From Bacteroidales bacterium (GTDB taxonomy: Bacteria; Bacteroidota; Bacteroidia; Bacteroidales; VadinHA17), in assembly GCA_030596125.1 (NCBI GenBank), contig JAUVKT010000018.1, positions 1-35,900 on the forward strand: a DNA stretch of 35,900 nt. Reading direction: 5' to 3'. The translations under genes were made by a program, and so were the position numbers. A model generated the notes under the pieces. It did not search any database. It worked only from the letters and a program-made list of their open reading frames with translations, and had not been told where the DNA came from. The first letter of the stretch is position 1. The number at the start of each line of letters is the position of its first letter. This document shows, piece by piece, positions 33,588-35,900 of the stretch.

Positions 33588-35297
33588 ATGAAAAAAATCT
33601 ACACATTATTTGTAGCATTGATCATTATGGGTTGCCTTATGGCACAGTCACCGGAGCGTTTTAATTACCAGGCTGTGGTACGTGGCTCCGGCGGAAGTCT
33701 GATCGTAAACAGTGAAGTTGGAATAAAGATCTCAATACTGCAGGGAAGCACGTCTGGCACAGCAGTGTGTATAGAGGAGTTTAGTCCGACCACAAATGAT
33801 TACGGACTTGTAACACTTGAGATAGGCAGTGTTAACAGTGTTGATTTTGAATTGATTGACTGGTCTGCTGGTCCGTACTTTATAAAAATTGAGTTAGATG
33901 AAAACGGCGGAATATCATACAGTGAGATGGGCACCAGCCAGTTGTTAAGCGTACCATACGCACTGCATGCAACAACGGCCGGTAGAACAACAGGAGATTC
34001 GATATGGAAGAAATCAGCTGGCGATATATATTTTGTTGAAGGAAAGGTTGGTATTGGAAGAGATAATCCGACATCAAAATTATCAATTTTTAATGATCCT
34101 CTAGGAGAGCTACTTGATGACAAGATAGACTGGTTTCGACTAGAAGGAAAAAGTGGAGGAAACTCTGACAATCTATACCTGTTTCATAGAAGGCACATGG
34201 ATGGTACAAACTGGAATTCATCTGAAATAAAAATACAAAAACAGGTTGATTCATCCCCAATGCATTATATCTCTTTTATGGGCCTACCTGGCAATATCAG
34301 TCGGTTGGAATTTGGATATAGTACAATTCCTTATATGTCAATTGATAGATATGGCAAGGTAGGGATTGGAACAACTTCTCCCACTAAACCACTTGATGTC
34401 GTCGGTGATATAAAGATGGGAAATGACATAACTATCTGGGAAGGAACCAGGGCCCTTAGTCTCAGGCAGGACAACTTGAATTCCTATGTATCAAATAAGG
34501 AAAATTTTGTAGGCAATGGGTCAACAGACAACGGATCGCTTAATTTGCATGGACAGGGAGGCCTTTCATTGCGTTATGGTAATGCAGGGAGTGCGGGTAC
34601 TATTGGTCTATACCTGAGTACTGCCGGGAATATTGGTATAGGTACGACAAGCCCTAATGCGAGTGCAGTTCTTGATGTACAATCCACTACTCAAGGCTTT
34701 TTACCACCTCGTCTGTCATTTGAAGAAATAATAGCTATTTCAAATCCTGCTGAAGGTTTGGTAGTTTATAACACAGATTCAAAATTATTGAATTTATATA
34801 ACGGGACAAAATGGCTAAATATGGATGGAAGTTCGGCTATGCGTATAGGCATGAGTTACGCCGGCGGAATTATCTTTTACGTTGACGGTACTGGGATTCA
34901 CGGTTTGGTATGTGCAGCAAACGACCAAAGCACAGGAGCCGAGTGGGGCTGTTACGGAACAGGAATACCGGGAGCGGATGGAACAGCAGTAGGAACGGGA
35001 GCACAAAATACAATTGATATTGAAGCCGGATGTACAACAGCTGGAACGGCAGCAGATATTTGTGCAAACTTATCTTTAAACGATTACAATGATTGGTTTT
35101 TACCTTCAAAAGATGAATTAAATCTAATGTACACAAATCTGCACTTGGCTGCACTTGGCGGTTTTGCTAGTGCCTGGTATTGGAGTTCTACCGAGAGCTC
35201 TAGCGGCTTAGCATGGAGGCAGTACTTCGGCAGTGGCCTGAAGAGCACCACCAATAAGGGCTTCCACCAAGATGTACGTGCAGTTCGGGCTTTTTAA
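33588..35297 (+). CDS. Secreted multidomain protein with DUF1566-like C-terminal domain; candidate DGR target
   Basis: 569 aa from MKKIYTLFVALIIMG (the track's M1 lies in a palindrome). A signal peptide ends near MAQ. Residues about 20-125 form a beta-rich N-terminal domain (FNYQAVVRGSGG...SVPYALHA) found at the start of many Bacteroidota surface proteins. Three tail-fibre-like repeats of the form VGIG..(S)P..LD follow (about residues 153, 258, 348). A link (GLVVYNTDSKLLNLYNGTKW) leads into a C-terminal domain from about residue 417 with GGIIFYVD, NDWFLPSKDELNLMY, WYWSSTE and the ending VRAVRAF, the Lcl_C/DUF1566 C-type-lectin-like fold. The final 40 codons look like a hypervariable region (separate entry). 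It is probably an adhesin or binding protein; the ligand is unknown. Confidence 0.82.
   Translation: MKKIYTLFVALIIMGCLMAQSPERFNYQAVVRGSGGSLIVNSEVGIKISILQGSTSGTAVCIEEFSPTTNDYGLVTLEIGSVNSVDFELIDWSAGPYFIKIELDENGGISYSEMGTSQLLSVPYALHATTAGRTTGDSIWKKSAGDIYFVEGKVGIGRDNPTSKLSIFNDPLGELLDDKIDWFRLEGKSGGNSDNLYLFHRRHMDGTNWNSSEIKIQKQVDSSPMHYISFMGLPGNISRLEFGYSTIPYMSIDRYGKVGIGTTSPTKPLDVVGDIKMGNDITIWEGTRALSLRQDNLNSYVSNKENFVGNGSTDNGSLNLHGQGGLSLRYGNAGSAGTIGLYLSTAGNIGIGTTSPNASAVLDVQSTTQGFLPPRLSFEEIIAISNPAEGLVVYNTDSKLLNLYNGTKWLNMDGSSAMRIGMSYAGGIIFYVDGTGIHGLVCAANDQSTGAEWGCYGTGIPGADGTAVGTGAQNTIDIEAGCTTAGTAADICANLSLNDYNDWFLPSKDELNLMYTNLHLAALGGFASAWYWSSTESSSGLAWRQYFGSGLKSTTNKGFHQDVRAVRAF
35175..35294 (+). other. Candidate DGR variable region at the 3' end of the DUF1566-like gene
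   Basis: The last 40 codons before the stop. After the constant WYWSSTE, exposed positions read S-S-S-G-L, R-Q-Y, G-S-G-L, S-T-T-N and G-F-H-Q-D between fixed A-W, F, K and VRAVRAF. Most of the variable-looking codons are NNC or NNT (AGC, TCT, GGC, TAC, AGT, ACC, AAT, CAC), which is what adenine-specific mutagenesis of AAC/AAT template codons gives, and unlike the A/T-ending codons elsewhere in the gene. The G+C-richer tail (gtacgtgcagttcgggct) sits where an IMH element would be. No template or reverse transcriptase is in the window. Confidence 0.5.
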
Positions 35298-35319
35298 TTA
35301 GTTTCCAGGTTAGCGGGTT

Positions 35320-35375
35320 GGTAAATAGTAAGGAGTAAGGAGAATATGGCAAATGTCAGAGGTCAAATGTTTTTA
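35320..35375 (+). repeat. Direct repeat copy 2 flanking the DUF1566-like gene
   Basis: Same orientation as 33217-33276: ggtaaatagtaaggagtaag, then atggcaaatgtcagaggtc and aaatgttttta. It starts 22 bp after the stop of the gene. Confidence 0.85.
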
Positions 35376-35543
35376 TTCACTGAACCCGCCAACTTCTTCA
35401 ACATCAAAATCAAAAATTGTCTGTCCGGCAGTCGCCGGATTAATGGATATTTATTTCCGAAGATATATGGTTGATAAGGTGAAGAAGAGGTTTAATCGTT
35501 GAATTGTGTAATCGTGTAATTGGTTCAACGGACGCAGTGATTC

Positions 35544-35571
35544 GTTGAGACGCAATGCATTGCGTCTTTAC
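35544..35571 (-). repeat. 28-bp palindromic repeat, inverted copy 2
   Basis: Exact reverse complement of 33535-33562, including the 18-bp palindrome. Located between the gene at 33588 and its truncated paralogue. Confidence 0.9.
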
Positions 35572-35806
35572 TTGTATGTCATTAATATTGTAATCTTTTC
35601 TTTTGCTTTCAGCAAAATCACACAGCTCGGTTGGATTCTTCCCTAAGCCTTACGCCTTTTGCCTTTTTCCATACGCCTTACGCCGTTTGTCTTTCGTCAT
35701 TCGTCGTTGGTCGCCCTCCGTTTATCAAATAAACTTGCTTTCTAAAACCATTTTTCCTAAATTATGTGACTAATAATAATTCCATACCATTAAAAACCAA
35801 TTTGTC

Positions 35807-35900
35807 ATGAAAACTAAATTGTTCTTTTCGGTTACGTTATTGCTTTTTGCTATGTTGTCTGTGTTCGGTCAGTCACCGGGTAAAATAAACTACCAGGGTG
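35807..35900 (+). CDS. 5' part of a second secreted protein of the same family (cut by window end)
   Basis: Only 31 codons are inside the window and the frame is still open. It encodes MKTKLFFSVTLLLFAMLSVFG, a signal peptide, then QSPGKINYQG. This parallels the upstream protein (MAQSPERFNYQA), so it starts with the same N-terminal domain. It was not in the supplied track. What follows is unknown; it could be another adhesin-like or DGR-type target. Confidence 0.75.
   Translation, partial: MKTKLFFSVTLLLFAMLSVFGQSPGKINYQG

Larger units (their letters stand above)
35298..35806. repeat. Repeat-rich spacer between two paralogous secreted-protein genes
   Basis: No gene seen. It holds direct repeat copy 2 (35320-35375), enclosed by GCGGGTT (35313-35319) and AACCCGC (35383-35389). 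It also has a CCGGC-AGTC-GCCGG hairpin (35425-35438), the inverted copy of the 28-bp palindromic repeat (35544-35571), and inverted 'gccttacgcc' and 'cgtcattcgtcgtt' low-complexity words (about 35641-35715). I searched it by eye for a near-copy of the variable region and found none. Confidence 0.7.

Noticed and set aside
35298-35806. DGR template repeat or attC-like site downstream of the candidate target gene
   Set aside because: No segment resembles the 35175-35294 sequence, and the hairpins lack the attC consensus pattern; no integrase is present.

Overview
The window looks like a chromosomal segment from a member of the Bacteroidota, probably a Bacteroidales-like environmental lineage. 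The evidence is a DUF4271 membrane gene next to hemD, rnpA and an S41 protease gene (an order I associate with this phylum), start codons that mostly lack a strong Shine-Dalgarno, several upstream TAnnTTTG boxes like the Bacteroidota -7 element, and intergenic spacers full of short palindromic or low-complexity repeats. The DNA is moderately A+T-rich by eye. I see no tRNA, rRNA, transposase, integrase or CRISPR array.

Layout. 1-2718: a repeat-rich spacer, an A+T-rich SAM methyltransferase gene, a URO-D/corrinoid-methyltransferase-like gene and a 3 x 52 bp tandem repeat. 2719-10249 (+): a lipoyl-less E2-type acyltransferase, a first TldD/TldE pair, a Rossmann-fold oxidoreductase, LemA, an HtpX-like M48 protease and a GMC oxidoreductase. 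10303-13667 (-): an acyl-CoA ligase and a DEAD-box helicase. 13809-17652 (+): a QueD/6-PTPS homologue, DNA polymerase I and MoaD. 17655-24529 (-): a long probable operon read as dtd, MFS transporter, deoC, DUF4271, hemD, rnpA, S41 protease, moaE. 24662-26044: mntP (+) converging on a PHP phosphatase (-). 26202-33144 (+): a Crp/Fnr regulator with an N-terminal Cys cluster, a secreted M14 carboxypeptidase with acidic Ca-binding-like loops, a DAACS symporter and a second TldD/TldE pair. 33145-35900: repeat-bracketed secreted proteins, one complete and one cut by the window end.

How the genes fit together. Most are housekeeping: DNA repair, RNase P, tetrapyrrole, molybdopterin and deazapurine or pterin synthesis, membrane quality control. 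Two themes stand out. First, there are two TldD/TldE pairs in which each TldD carries a twin-arginine signal with a cysteine just after it while each TldE has no signal, suggesting exported, lipid-anchored TldD/E complexes. Second, the secreted protein at 33588-35297 ends in a DUF1566-like lectin-fold domain whose last 40 codons look like the variable region of a diversity-generating retroelement (DGR): clustered NNC/NNT codons and an ending VRAVRAF at the stop. No reverse transcriptase or template repeat lies in the window, so this is a hypothesis. A second gene of the same family begins at 35807, and the same spacer repeat modules precede both genes.
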